DNA of 64,000 bases, taken from NCBI GenBank assembly GCA_028023455.1, contig JAQFVV010000050.1, forward strand, positions 4,032,626 through 4,096,625, read 5' to 3'. The DNA is from Epiperipatus broadwayi. Lineage: Eukaryota; Onychophora; Udeonychophora; Euonychophora; Peripatidae. The translations under genes were made by a program, and so were the position numbers. Position 1 is the stretch's first letter; every line of letters begins with the position of its first letter. Below the pieces are notes generated by a model. That model searched no databases and was not told the DNA's origin. It worked only from the letters and a program-made list of their open reading frames with translations. Below are positions 1 to 10,082 of this stretch, in pieces.

Positions 1-189
1 TTGTCATGGTGCAATGCTTAATATTTCACAATGTATGTTAAGAGGGACTGAAACTATCCTCATCTTGTATGTTAAGCGAGTAATGAGAAATACATCACTT
101 TTGGCTATGTATACTATTATAATTAGAAGTATATTTCTTGAAGCATTATGTTTACATCGCATATGTATGTATAAATGGATTATTCTCCT

Positions 190-610
190 GTACATGAGGG
201 GTCAGAATGACTAATATGTCAACATGGGAAGGATGACAACCTTGTCACTAACAAGGGCTTTGAATGTTCCATCATCAGATTTTCAATGAAATAGAAGGCT
301 GAAGAGTTGTGAGTTGGAATAGTTTGAAGCCTGTCCATTAAAGTATGAAGATTGGCTATCTTAATATAAAGCTGAGCACTGATTGTATATATGTGTGAGG
401 ATAGTAATCTAGACCAACTGATGATTGCTGGTTTAGCATGAAATACGCATATTGGTGATTATTTCTCTTTTCAAGCATGTGTGTGATCAGGTGAGTCAGC
501 AATATGAGATGGCACTGAGAGTAGTGGGTCATGTGAAAGTCTGAGTTCGAATCCCATATAAATTACATATATAAATTCTGGTTTAAGCCTTACAATGTAT
601 TAATTCTACA
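190..610 (+). mobile_element. R1 family repeat: non-coding hammerhead-bearing retroelement (copy 1)
   Basis: About 420 bp of non-coding repeat. The same sequence recurs at 32784-32996, 62641-62815, 63118-63420 and, as tail only, at 30863-31030 and 63769-63870. The left part (190-400) matches 63118-63290, the middle is a hammerhead ribozyme (405-461), and the right part holds a conserved block ending in AGTTCGAATCCC at 544-555. That motif matches the RNA polymerase III B-box consensus, and a weak A-box-like TGGC block lies near 511. No ORF runs through it. I read it as a non-autonomous retroelement of the retrozyme type. The ribozyme is seen directly, while mobilisation is inferred from multiple copies and from the empty site opposite the copy at 32784. 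The exact ends of this copy are uncertain. Confidence 0.7.
405..461 (+). ncRNA. Type I hammerhead self-cleaving ribozyme (R1 copy 1)
   Basis: All conserved core elements are present. CUGAUGA lies at 418-424 and GAAA at 440-443. Helix II is 426-429 paired with 435-438, with a U-U mismatch at its base. Helix III is only two pairs (443-444 with 449-450) around the loop ACGC. The cleavage position follows A451. Helix I is ACCAA (413-417) with UUGGU (452-456), then a UAG bulge (410-412), then UAAUC (405-409) with GAUUA (457-461). Very short helix III and an internal bulge in helix I are typical of hammerheads reported in Penelope-like elements and related repeats. Activity is not shown by the sequence. 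Confidence 0.8.
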
Positions 611-825
611 GTGTTATTTAATGGGGAAATAATGTATTCACTTTGGAAGGGGGTATGATAATATGGCATATTAAGGATGAATAATTATTGTATACTAGAT
701 TGTATAGTAGAGGAGAGCGAACTTAAATGTGCACTAACAAATTTGAAAAATCATATACACCTGGGTCTCTTTTTGTGCGGATTTATTTAATGCGATTTTG
801 AAGTTACGCAATTCATGTTTCTTCG

Positions 826-922
826 GAAGTCGAACTCCAATAATGTGCAATTACTTTAAATAATAAATGTCACACACTTACATCATATTGAAAGTAATAG
901 CACATTATTGGAATTCGACTTT
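826..922. repeat. Hairpin MITE with GAAGTCGAA ends
   Basis: Inverted arms of about 32 bp (826-857 and 890-922) begin with GAAGTCGAACTCCAATAATG and enclose a loop of about 30 nt. The same arm motif (GGAAGTCGAACT, ATTACTTTAAAT) forms the core of the larger palindrome at 44437-44687, so this is a dispersed foldback family. It sits inside the pogo-like relic. Confidence 0.6.
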
Positions 923-1301
923 CATCTTAGTAATTTCAATATTTTCAGTGCTTTATAATAGTAAGATTTTATGCAATAATGAAATTAAAATCATGATTTC
1001 CACATTTTATGTATACACACATTAAATTTTACAAGATTATAATGTAAATTTGTTCAAACATTGTGTGTGTTAATTTTGCATTTTAAATCACATTCTGTTT
1101 TTGCTTTTTAAAAAAGAACATAATCAATCTTTAATCATTTAGTGTCCATAAGTTTATTTTTAAAAGGTGAGTAATAGCAGTGGGCACAATTAAATTTGAC
1201 AATTAAAAATTAAAATCTGATTTTTAATTGTAATTAACAATTTAAAAATTCTTAATGTGATTTGAAACAAAATTTGATTTTTAAACGGAATTGAAAATTA
1301 A

Positions 1302-1486
1302 AAAAATAAAGACAAAAATAAAAGTTTAGATACAGAAGAAAATGTAGAAAAAGATAATGAAACAGAAGTGGAACCTGTTCCTTTCACTGCAAAAATGATT
1401 CAAGAAGGTCTTCAACTTTTTAATCAGTTGGCAAATTATTTTCTTATTAATGACACTAATCACAAATGTGCTCTTAAATTTCAATG
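1302..1486 (+). pseudogene. pogo/Tigger transposase C-terminal remnant
   Basis: Read from 1302, this frame gives about 60 codons rich in Glu, Asp and Asn, followed by a segment containing FTAKMIQEGLQLFNQLANYF, and ends at a TGA. An acidic linker followed by a short helical 'EALEAFETALRY'-type segment is characteristic of the far C-terminus of pogo/Tigger-type transposases. The resemblance is remembered rather than computed. The frame continues degraded to about 1680. No start codon or catalytic domain is present, so it is a broken fragment. Confidence 0.4.
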
Positions 1487-2023
1487 AGAGCTAAATGGTT
1501 GTATGTCTGGATATTGCTAGCTTCATAAACAATTAATAAAATCATCATCTCAAAGATTAAGTACTAATTGCGTTGTCACCAGAAAACCATTAACACAACA
1601 TGAGAGTGAAGTTGGTGCTAGTTGTATTTTCTCTTGTGAAGAATCTGATTTTTTACCAGTTTGCAAATGAACCTGCTTATCGGCAAATAGCGATAATAAT
1701 TAAAACATGTATAAAACATGTATGCATAAAATACATATTGTTTTGAATATAATTAAATATTATAGTTAAAAAATAGTTAAAAAAGTTTGTCTTGTATCAA
1801 TTTTTTTCAAATTCGAAATTTTTTATTAGTCATATTTTATTTCCTTACTTTTTTTTGCATGAATTTTAAAGTAATTTTACATTGCTGTTTTGCTTTTACA
1901 CGAATTTTGAAAAATCACAGTCCGTATCTCCCCTTTTTCAAGGTAAGTTACGTCTATTTTTGTGCAATTTCGTTTGTGCGCGTTTTCTGAGGAATCTATC
2001 TATCGCGTAGAGACCCAGGTGTA

Positions 2024-3712
2024 ATTTGCCTCACAATTTTTATCGTAGAAAATTATTAAATATTATGCACATACATGTCAAACTTCTTTAGAAAAAGTCA
2101 TTTTTTATTTAAATTTTTCAAATGCACTTAAATAGCTTTACCTTTAAGAAAAAATGGAAAGATATAAAACGTTTGCCAACTGTTGAATTTGATAGAATAG
2201 TATAGCTAGTTAAAACATATTACATTCTGGTTTGATTTCTATGCTAGTACAGTTGGTTAGGTCAGTAGGACCCGAAGAGAAGAGAAAAATAATACAATTC
2301 GAAATGTGTTATATATATATATATTATCATTGTGTTATTATTAACAGTTGAATGCATTTGAAAAGGCTAAGACATAATGTACTTTTTGACATATATATAA
2401 ACTTTTAACATCTTTGACTATATTTACTAAAGCTAATTCCAATAATTGATGGAATATTTAGCTGTCAAAAATTTAACTATAAATCTCTTTTGCAAATTTT
2501 CCATAAATTAAATTCTTATGGTAACCGTGTAATAAGAGGAAATTATTGTTTAATGAGATAGCTTAACGTAATTATTTATTTTATTTTATTTAACTTTTAT
2601 AAAGGAAGTTTGCAATACTATTTATATTATTATTTTACGACGTTTATATTAAATAGTATATATTTTAAAAAATGCAAATTCTAAAAATAATTGTTTACGT
2701 AATAGGGTAATTAATTTAAATTTATTACCCACAAATGCCAATATGAACCTAATATTTATATATAGCAATATATTATTTTTGCTTTTAATTTCTATTGATT
2801 GTAAGTTGTCGTTGTTAAAAAAATGCAAAGAGTTTGTATAGATAAAAAATAAAATAAACGATTGCTAGTAAAAACATTTAATTGACGTGCCTCAACTTTT
2901 CTAGTTAAATTAAATATTATAACAATTGTATTAATTAGATTTTTTCAATATACAATACAGTTTAACATTAACTATGTCATAAATAACTCTATCTAAAAGG
3001 TTGGAGTTATAAGTAAAAATAATTAATACAGAAGTTTGATGATATTTTTTCCTGGCTTTGAAAAGGCATTTTGACAGTTGGAGCTGCATTATAAATCCCT
3101 CTCCTTGGTGTTGTGACCGAATCACAGTCTTTTATTGGTCATCGCTCAGGCCATCATCCTAAAATCTTCCCAATCACTTGAAATTTTTTTTATAAATCAT
3201 AGCTTCCATGCCAATATAGAATAAATCATTTCAAACATTTTGGTAATATTTATGCTTAATTTAAAATAAAATATAGTATTAGTGTTGTCCCGCATCATGT
3301 ATTAAGATATGAAACGCACTATCTGATTTTATATTATATCTCAACTGAAAGTGTATTTACTAACTCATCCACTTTGTTAGAAAAGAATTAAAATTGACTT
3401 AATAAATGTGTCTGAATGTCATAGTCAGAAAAATGAATATAGGGATAGTTTTGATCTGGATATTGTTAAAGTGATTTATGAAGAAAGAAATGATAAGAAA
3501 GTTAAAGATTAGGCAGTTTTGGTTTCTCAGGTCATGCTGCCAATAATTTTTAAATAACAAAACATGTTTTTCTTAAAAAAAAAAAAAATTAATCGTTAAA
3601 TACCACTGGTTTTTTTTTTTTTTGGTTTACTTATCTTGATTATAATATTAAGAGTCAAAAGTATACTTGCTTTTTATAAATCTCATTATTAATCAGCAAA
3701 AACTCTTCTTAG
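2024..3712. other. AT-rich non-coding stretch
   Basis: No ORF, RNA gene or repeat shared with the rest of the window was recognised. It contains a short (TA)n run near 2310 and homopolymer A/T tracts near 3577-3622. Confidence 0.5.
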
Positions 3713-3820
3713 AGTAGTGCCACTCAGTGCAAGCCAGAGAGAGTTTTGCCTGTCTTAATAACAGATATGAGCAAGCATAAGAAATGGTGATCATGTGAAG
3801 TTTCTATCTCTATTACAGTA
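3713..3820 (+). mobile_element. R2 family repeat, 3' fragment with inverted 5' end
   Basis: 3713-3738 is the reverse complement of the R2 segment containing CACTGAGTGGCACTAC. It joins directly to the plus-strand R2 tail (GAGAGTTTTGCCTGT, then GAGCAAGCATAAGAAATGG and GATCATGTGA). The same tail occurs at 21087, 38505, 38960, 46790 and 59040. The fold-back junction is like those of other R2 copies. Confidence 0.65.
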
Positions 3821-4215
3821 TTTACATAATGTATATATATATATATGGACTGGCTGTTCGAGAGTTGAACTTTTATATATTTATTCACAGATGGTATAAC
3901 TGTAATTTGTTAACATTGGAGTTTGCTATTAACTGAATGGAGACCATTTGACACCTCTTGGAGGCCTTAAATGAACCGAGCAGGGCAAATTCCTAAAGTC
4001 CATGCCATACATTTTTTTCATTGCAGCTGTTATTACTATGTGATTATTCATATAGTATAAAAACATGGATGGGCTGCTCACCAACATGCATTATCCAGTG
4101 TGCTGAGTTTTTGGGCCTTTTACCTCTGAGTTTAAGATCAAGAAACCCTATGGTCTTTCTTCTTAGTTGATTGATAAGGCAGAATGAGTGTATGTGTAAA
4201 TGATAAATATTTTTG

Positions 4216-4218
<3 letters not shown>

Positions 4219-4246
<28 letters not shown>
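4219..4246. repeat. (TA)n microsatellite
   Basis: Uninterrupted TA dinucleotides. A shorter run lies at 3832-3846. This array lacks the inverted flanks seen at 8891, 20909, 54719 and 55321. Confidence 0.9.
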
Positions 4247-4248
<2 letters not shown>

Positions 4249-4926
4249 CATGACAGAAAAAAATAAATCATGGTCCTTATTCCTAAAAGTCTATAAAATT
4301 ACCAACCAAGGCAGTGGTTGATGGGCAGAGGGTGGTAAGAATCCCCTGATTGTGGACCCATGCTGCCATTTGATGATGACATTTTATTTAGGTACTTACA
4401 ATTGCAGATCACATTCAAATGAAGGAATATTGCAAGAATTAGAAGAAAACTGTCTTTCATTAAATGTGACATTATTGGACTTTGTAAAGTTAGAAGAAAA
4501 GGTGAAGAGACAATTGATTTAAAAAGTGGACATGTACTCTGCTATAAAGGCACAAATATTGAAAATACAAGTGGAGTAGGATTCATTATAAATAAAAAGT
4601 GGAAGAACAACATTGTGGAAATTGATGGCATATTGGACAGAATGGATAGATTACTTATTCAATTTAATTGCAGATACCAAATGCAGATAATTCCAGTTTA
4701 TGCCCCAATAAGTTCTCAAGTGATGAAGTAGTAGATTTTTATATGGATGTACAAAAGGCTTTCGATCAGAGTAAATAACATTTTAAAATTGTTAGAGGAA
4801 ACTTTAATGCTCATATTGGTAAACAAATGAAAGATGAAACTATTTTGGCTATGGTAATAGAAATGAGAAAGGACATAGAGTTATGGAGTTTGAGAAAAAT
4901 AAAACCTTTATATTATTTTTTTTTTT

Positions 4927-5457
4927 TTGGAGAAAAATGTTAAAAGGAAATGGACATGGAAGCATCCAAATGAAATTACAAGAGAATTGGATTATATTTT
5001 GACTAACAGAAAATACATATTTCAAGAATGGAATGTTCTTAATAAATTTGACACAGGAAGTGATCATCAATTAGTAAGATGTAATGTATGTGTTAATGCA
5101 AAACTAAAGAGACAAAAATTATTAAGAAAAACAATATTTACAGTTGATATTCCTAATATTCAGAAACATTCTAATGAATTTAAATTAGAACTTACAAATA
5201 GGTTTCAAGTGTTAGGAGATTTTGAACATGATTCAGATTTGAATGAAATTAATATGAAAATAAGTGATACACTTTTGAAAACTGCAACAAACATAGCTGA
5301 TAGAAAAAAGCAGCAATTGACTAATAAAATTTTTACTGAGATGAGAGAATTTATGAAGAAAAGAAGAAATATGAAGATATACAAAAATTATGCATTACAA
5401 AGAATTGAATATCTTGAATTTTTAAAATGGTGTGAAAAAGAATTGAAAATGATATAA
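4927..5457 (+). pseudogene. LINE endonuclease C-terminus and linker fragment
   Basis: This 176-codon open stretch starts inside the element. Residues near the start (RKWTWKHPNEITRELDYILT) match the end of AP-type endonucleases of non-LTR retrotransposons, followed by GSDHQLVRC, which holds the conserved Ser-Asp-His of the active site. The remainder is a Lys/Glu-rich, probably helical linker towards the reverse transcriptase. Upstream endonuclease sequence (from about 4400) is in other frames. The AUG is internal and not a genuine start. TAA follows at 5455. Confidence 0.8.
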
Positions 5458-5995
5458 AAAAGTATAACTGAACTAGCAAGAAAAGCTGTAGAAGAGAATG
5501 AAAGCCTCAAAAGTGTAAAACAACATTTCGGTAATGGTAGGAAATTTATATCTACAATAAGAAAAAAAATAGAATTATTACTAAAAAGAGAGATGACATC
5601 ATAAAATGGGTAGAAGACGCTTATCAAGAATTATATAGTAATAAAGAACAAGTACTTCCTATATCTATTACATCTTCCAAATTGCCCAGAATTTTAAATG
5701 AAAAAGTGAGATATGCAATTAAATGTACAAAGAAATGAAAGGTTCCAGGTAACAATGGAATTATAATTGATATATTAAAAGATGCAGCTGAAGACATAGA
5801 ATTTTTTTTAGCAAAGTTATATACCAAATGTCTAAATAATAAAAGTGCACCAGATGATTGGAATAATGCAGTATTATTATTAATATTTTAAAAAGGTGAT
5901 AAAGAAGATATTAGAAATTACAGACCTATCAGCCTTTTATCAGTTTTATACAATTTTTTTTTTCAAAGATAATTACAACTCATCTACAGAGAACA

Positions 5996-6298
5996 TTGGA
6001 TATCCACCAGCCAGGAGAACAAGCTGGCTTTAAAAGTAGTTTTAGTACAGTAGATCATATCCAGGTATTGAGAGAAGTTATAGAAAGGACAAATAAATAT
6101 GAGTTGCCATTATGTTTTGGATTTGTAGATTATGAAAAGGCATTTGATTCTATAAACATTTCTTCAGTGGTTAAAGCATTGGATCATCAAGGTATAGATC
6201 TAGGTTATTGTCATATTTTACAGAATATTTATAAAAATGCAACAGCAACAGTTAGATTAATAATGATACTAGGAAAGTCAACATTGAGAAGGGTGTAA
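5996..6298 (+). pseudogene. LINE reverse transcriptase fragment
   Basis: This 100-codon stretch contains GEQAGFKSSFSTVDHIQVLR and FGFVDYEKAFDS, corresponding to RT blocks 2a/3 with the first catalytic Asp of motif A. A stop interrupts the following GVRQGDSISP-like block. About 40 codons later SHLDFADAVAIF replaces the usual FADD, so the second and third catalytic positions are damaged. The reading frame is lost at both ends. It is inactive. Confidence 0.85.
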
Positions 6299-6498
6299 GA
6301 CAGGTTGACTCCATATCTCCAAAACATTTTTACTGCAATACTGTAAGAAATAATTTGTGGATTAAAATGGAAAGCTAAAGGAATGAATGTAAATGTAGAT
6401 TATTTAAGTCATTTAGATTTTGCAGATGCTGTAGCTATTTTTGCAAATAATGCTTTAGAACTGCAGGAAATGTTGCAGGAGTTATCAGATATAATTAG

Positions 6499-7451
6499 AC
6501 ATATGTAAACAAGCATCTATTTTTATAGCGCGATGTTTATAATTGTAATTCAATAAATATCAGCCTTTTACAGCTACTGTACATGCGCTTTAATGAATGT
6601 TAAATAATAAATGAATACTTTTCAGTGCCCATACAAGATATAGCATTTAAGAAATAATAAAATGAATCCACTTATTCTTTCTGAACCCAAATGTTTATAT
6701 ATGGGCAAATCTTAAGTACTGGCAAATAAAGCGTGAAGATTACGGTTCGCATAGTCTGACTTAATGACATCGACAAAATTACTTAGAATTTACTTAAACG
6801 TCACTTTCAAACGAAACTCAAACATATGTAAACAAGCATCTATTTTTATAGCGCGATGTTTATAATTGTAATTCAATAAATATCAGCCTTTTACAGCTAC
6901 TGTACATGCGCTTTAATGAGTGTTAAATAATAAATGAATACTAAGATTTGCCCATATATAAACATTTGGGTTCGGAAAGAATAAGTGGATTCATTTTATT
7001 ATTTCTTAAATGCTATATCTTGTATGGGCACTGAAAAGTATTCATTTATTATTTAACACTCATTAAAGCGCATGTACAGTAGCTGTAAAAGGCTGATATT
7101 TATTGAATTACAATTATAAACATCGCGCTATAAAAATAGATGCTTGTTTACATATGTTTGAGTTTCGTTTGAAAGTGACGTTTAAGTAAATTCTAAGTAA
7201 TTTCGTCGATGTCATTAAGTCAGACTACGCGAACCGTAATTTAAAGTGAATGATCTATCTTCACGCTTTATTTGCCAGTACTTAAGATTTGCCCATATAT
7301 AAACATTTGGGTTCGGAAAGAATAAGTGGATTCATTTTATTCTTTCTTAAATGCTATATCTTGTATGGGCACTGAAAAGTATTCATTTATTATTTAACAC
7401 TCATTAAAGCTCATGTACAGTAGCTGTAAAAGGCTGATATTTATTGAATTA
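6499..7451. mobile_element. 953-bp inverted-repeat insertion in the LINE
   Basis: The LINE sequence CAGATATAATTAG is present on both sides (6486-6498 and 7452-7464), a 13-bp target duplication. The insert is built from one unit of about 320 bp in four pieces: forward full (6499-6823), forward partial (6824-6942), inverted full (6943-7283) and inverted partial (7284-7451). The pieces are nearly identical, with few mismatches. There is no ORF and no polyA tail. The two ends are not complementary, unlike a standard TIR transposon. Family unknown. Confidence 0.75.
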
Positions 7452-7499
7452 CAGATATAATTAGGAAGGTAGGAAGGAAGATAAATATGTTCATTTTCT

Positions 7500-7930
7500 C
7501 AAAATATGAAAATAAAGATTGATTATGATGAGTTAGAAGAAGTTAACAACTACAGATACCTTCATCAGATTATTAATACAGATGGAAACATAATGGATGA
7601 AAATTAATCATAGAATTAAACTTGGTTGGAATGCTTTTGGTAGAAATAGCTTGATACTAAAAGAAAATATGTGTATGTGCTTGAAAAGGAAGGTTTTTAA
7701 TAAATGTGTTTTGCCAGTTCTTACATATGGATAGGAGACTTTGTCAATTAATAGAAGAGCAATATACAAATTTCAGACCGCTCAAAGAAGTATGAAGAGA
7801 TGCATGTTAGGAATAAGAAGAGATCGAAAATGCATTATATGGGTAAGAGAACAAACAGGTATTACTGACCTCACTGAAAAAATTAAAAGAGTGGAGTTGA
7901 GCTGGACATATTGCTAAAACAGATGATCAA
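7500..7930 (+). pseudogene. LINE C-terminal domain fragment
   Basis: Continues the LINE after the insertion. Recognisable blocks in order are NNYRYLHQIINTDGNI, KLGWNAFGRNSLIL, FNKCVLPVLTYG, QRSMKRCMLGIRRDRK and VREQTGITDLTEKIKRVELS. These match the conserved C-terminal region of RTE-like LINE polyproteins. At least three stops or frameshifts are present, and homology fades near 7940, before the expected AGHIARRDDNRW block is complete. Confidence 0.8.
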
Positions 7931-8323
7931 ATCTACCAGAGCTACATACAATTCGACAGATAAAGTCTGCTCTAATATACTAATACATAAAAAGTGAACT
8001 CAAGAGTTTAATGCTGAAAGGAATAACCATGATGTTTAAAAGAATATCATAAATGTCTAGAATTTAATATTATATATCTCATTTGTAATGAAAATATTTT
8101 ACTCAGTGTTTGGTTATTAAATCTGTTTATAAGCAAGTATGGCAGGAGATTTTTCTTCCATTCTCATTAAACACACTGCAAGTCATTCAGCATAGATTTG
8201 AAAGATTATTATACGCAAAACAATTTAAGTTTATCAGCACATTTTCTGGCCGTGCTTTTAATGATTTCTTGGTTTCAGCCATTTCCACTTCATCGAAAAT
8301 ATAACAATAATTAAATCTGTAAT

Positions 8324-8497
8324 TCTAAATTTATTAAACGCACATTGATTACATAAGTAATATTTACTGAGGCTATAACCTCAAGAATATGCGTGTAAAA
8401 TGCGATAGTAGGGAGCGTAAGCTTGTGGTTAAACACCTAAAGAGGTCCCTACTATCGCATTTTACACGAGGTTATAGCCTCAGTAAATATTACTTAA
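8324..8497. mobile_element. Hairpin element H1, copy 1
   Basis: A 17-bp repeat AATAATTAAATCTGTAA flanks it (8307-8323 and 8498-8514). After a 30-bp leader ending CGCACATTGATTACA, two stem segments pair: 8354-8382 with 8468-8496, and 8392-8414 with 8446-8468. The loop contains GCGTAAGCTTGTGGTTAA. A diverged copy is at 34407-34577. The target duplication is long and of variable length, unlike standard DNA MITEs. No ORF. Confidence 0.7.
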
Positions 8498-8890
8498 ATA
8501 ATTAAATCTGTAAATTTAAACCTGTAATTTAATGAACTCTGAAAGGAATTCAAGCAGGCTGCATAGACAAAATAAATTAATATTATCTTTTTAAATTTTC
8601 TTTTATAAAAATTACAGGTTTAAGAAAACTTCCCTCCCGTTTTGAGGAAAGATTATTGGGAATATTGATGTGAGTTGCTGTAACATTTATTTTGGGCTGT
8701 TTACTTTACATACAAAATTCATTCCTATGTAATTTATTATTCATTATTTTATTTGGTGAAATAATATGTCTTAGATTGAAATTCCTATCTATATTATCTG
8801 CCTTATCTTTGTACATGTCATGGATGATATTATTTGTGAAACTGCTGGTCACTCTTACACTGTGTATATGATAGACATAAATTCCTATAT

Positions 8891-8906
8891 TATAACATGC
8901 TCCTAG

Positions 8907-8940
<34 letters not shown>

Positions 8941-9009
8941 CTAGGAGCATGTTATATATATCTCATATATATATATTGATATATATATATATATATATAT
9001 ATATCAATA
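8891..9009. repeat. (TA)n double hairpin
   Basis: The 20-bp sequence 8891-8910 is repeated as its exact reverse complement at 8937-8956, with a (TA)n run between. A second (TA)n run follows (8974-9009) with short inverted ATTGAT/ATCAAT flanks. The layout is X-(TA)n-X' then Y-(TA)n-Y'. Confidence 0.85.
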
Positions 9010-9730
9010 ATTAATGTAACACCAATGTTTCCCTTTTACATTTGTTTATATAGCATTACTTATTTACCTGAATTACAGCCTGAAAGCATTTATGGTAGTC
9101 CAATTATTTAAATAGTTTAGAAATTTATTGTATTCTCAGATTGTAGATTTATCAATCTTAAAACTGTAATAATAATTGTTTGTGATCATTGGCTTATTCA
9201 GTGAATTTATATCTTTTCAGAATTACTTAATATATGTTAAGAAGCATTTAAACTGTATTATACATAAATTATTATGCATAAATTTAATTATCACACGACT
9301 AAATTTAATTATTAAATCAATCATTTATTTCTTTTTTTTTTATAAATTGACCAGGCAGTCAATTTATGCTATCGTACATGTTATCTTTAAGTATATACAT
9401 GAATAAATTGTAATGTTTCACTAAATTTTTAGCATTTTGTCATTGTCTTGCAGTCAATATTTTAATTAGAATAGAATAAGAATCTCATGTGTCTAGTTGA
9501 TTTTAGCGAGCTATAAAAGAAAAAATTGTGGTTCTATGACATCAGAATGAAGAATGCATATGCAGATTGCCCTTAGATGATTTTCATGTGAATTGTATAT
9601 TTTGTCAATTACAATATAGAACAAGCTATGTTCTTTCTATTCTCCTTCATTTTTTCTCCAAGAAAACACTCAACAATGCATTTTTGTAGTGGAGTATTTC
9701 CATCATATAATACAAGAATGTTTTATGTGT

Positions 9731-10007
9731 TATTATTCTCCCCTCTTTTTCAGGTGTTGCTGGCCTGACTAGTGACAGCATTCAAACCTGACCCTTCATG
9801 AGTATTGAATTTTAAGGTAATGCTCTAACCAAATGAGCTATCCTGCCAGAGTCAACAGTCAGTAGAAATTTCATATGCTTATCTATAAGCTTCCTGATGA
9901 TTTCTCCAAATTTTCTTGAAAGCAAAGTTGATTAGTGCTTTTCATACATTACTTATAATCACACTAGGTCATTGCCAGCAACACTTGAAAAAGAGGGGAC
10001 AATAATA
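9731..10007 (-). mobile_element. tRNA-like SINE with inverted ends
   Basis: Inverted arms of 34 bp (9731-9764 and 9974-10007) match at about 32 positions. Between them, on the minus strand, is a tRNA-like head: an A-box TAGCTCATTTGGTTAGAGCA (9821-9840) and a B-box GGTTTGAATGC (9778-9788). A cloverleaf cannot be closed, because the 3' acceptor side does not pair, so it is not a functional tRNA gene. A 28-bp imperfect direct repeat containing ACTCAACAATGCA lies outside it (9657-9686 and 10083-10112). Confidence 0.5.
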
Positions 10008-10082
10008 CCGTAGTGTTCTCGCATTAGGTTATGAAAGTAGTCCTATATAAAAATGCAACTAAAATACCATCATCACAAATCT

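Larger units (their letters stand above)
758..2021. mobile_element. pogo/Tigger-like DNA transposon relic
   Basis: A 13-bp terminal inverted repeat CACCTGGGTCTCT at 758-770 is matched by its exact reverse complement at 2009-2021. Both ends are flanked by TA (756-757 and 2022-2023), the target duplication of the Tc1/mariner/pogo superfamily. Inside lies a short protein remnant (1302-1486) that resembles the acidic C-terminal tail of pogo/Tigger transposases. The catalytic DDE part is not recognisable. A small hairpin repeat (826-922) has inserted near the left end. Length 1264 bp, degraded and non-autonomous. Confidence 0.5.
4390..7940 (+). mobile_element. RTE-type LINE, full span, decayed and interrupted
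   Basis: In order along the plus strand are: an AP-type endonuclease (about 4400-5080, with remnants of the GNFNAHIG and SDHQ motifs), a reverse transcriptase (about 5680-6498, with FVDYEKAFDS and a degenerate FADA catalytic box), an unrelated 953-bp insertion (6499-7451), and the C-terminal region (7465-7940). The C-terminal region has the VLPVLTYG and REQTGITDLTEKIK motifs seen in RTE-like LINEs. Frameshifts and stops occur throughout. Four other fragments of the same family lie at 33500-33912 (+), 35910-36725 (-), 36727-38160 (-) and 60479-60605 (-). Confidence 0.85.

Noticed and set aside
4927-5070. Opposite-strand open stretch overlapping the LINE endonuclease
   Set aside because: It is the shadow of the plus-strand LINE coding sequence.
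9778-9848. Possible tRNA gene on the minus strand
   Set aside because: A- and B-box motifs are present, but the acceptor stem does not close and the T-stem is mismatched. A SINE head is more likely.
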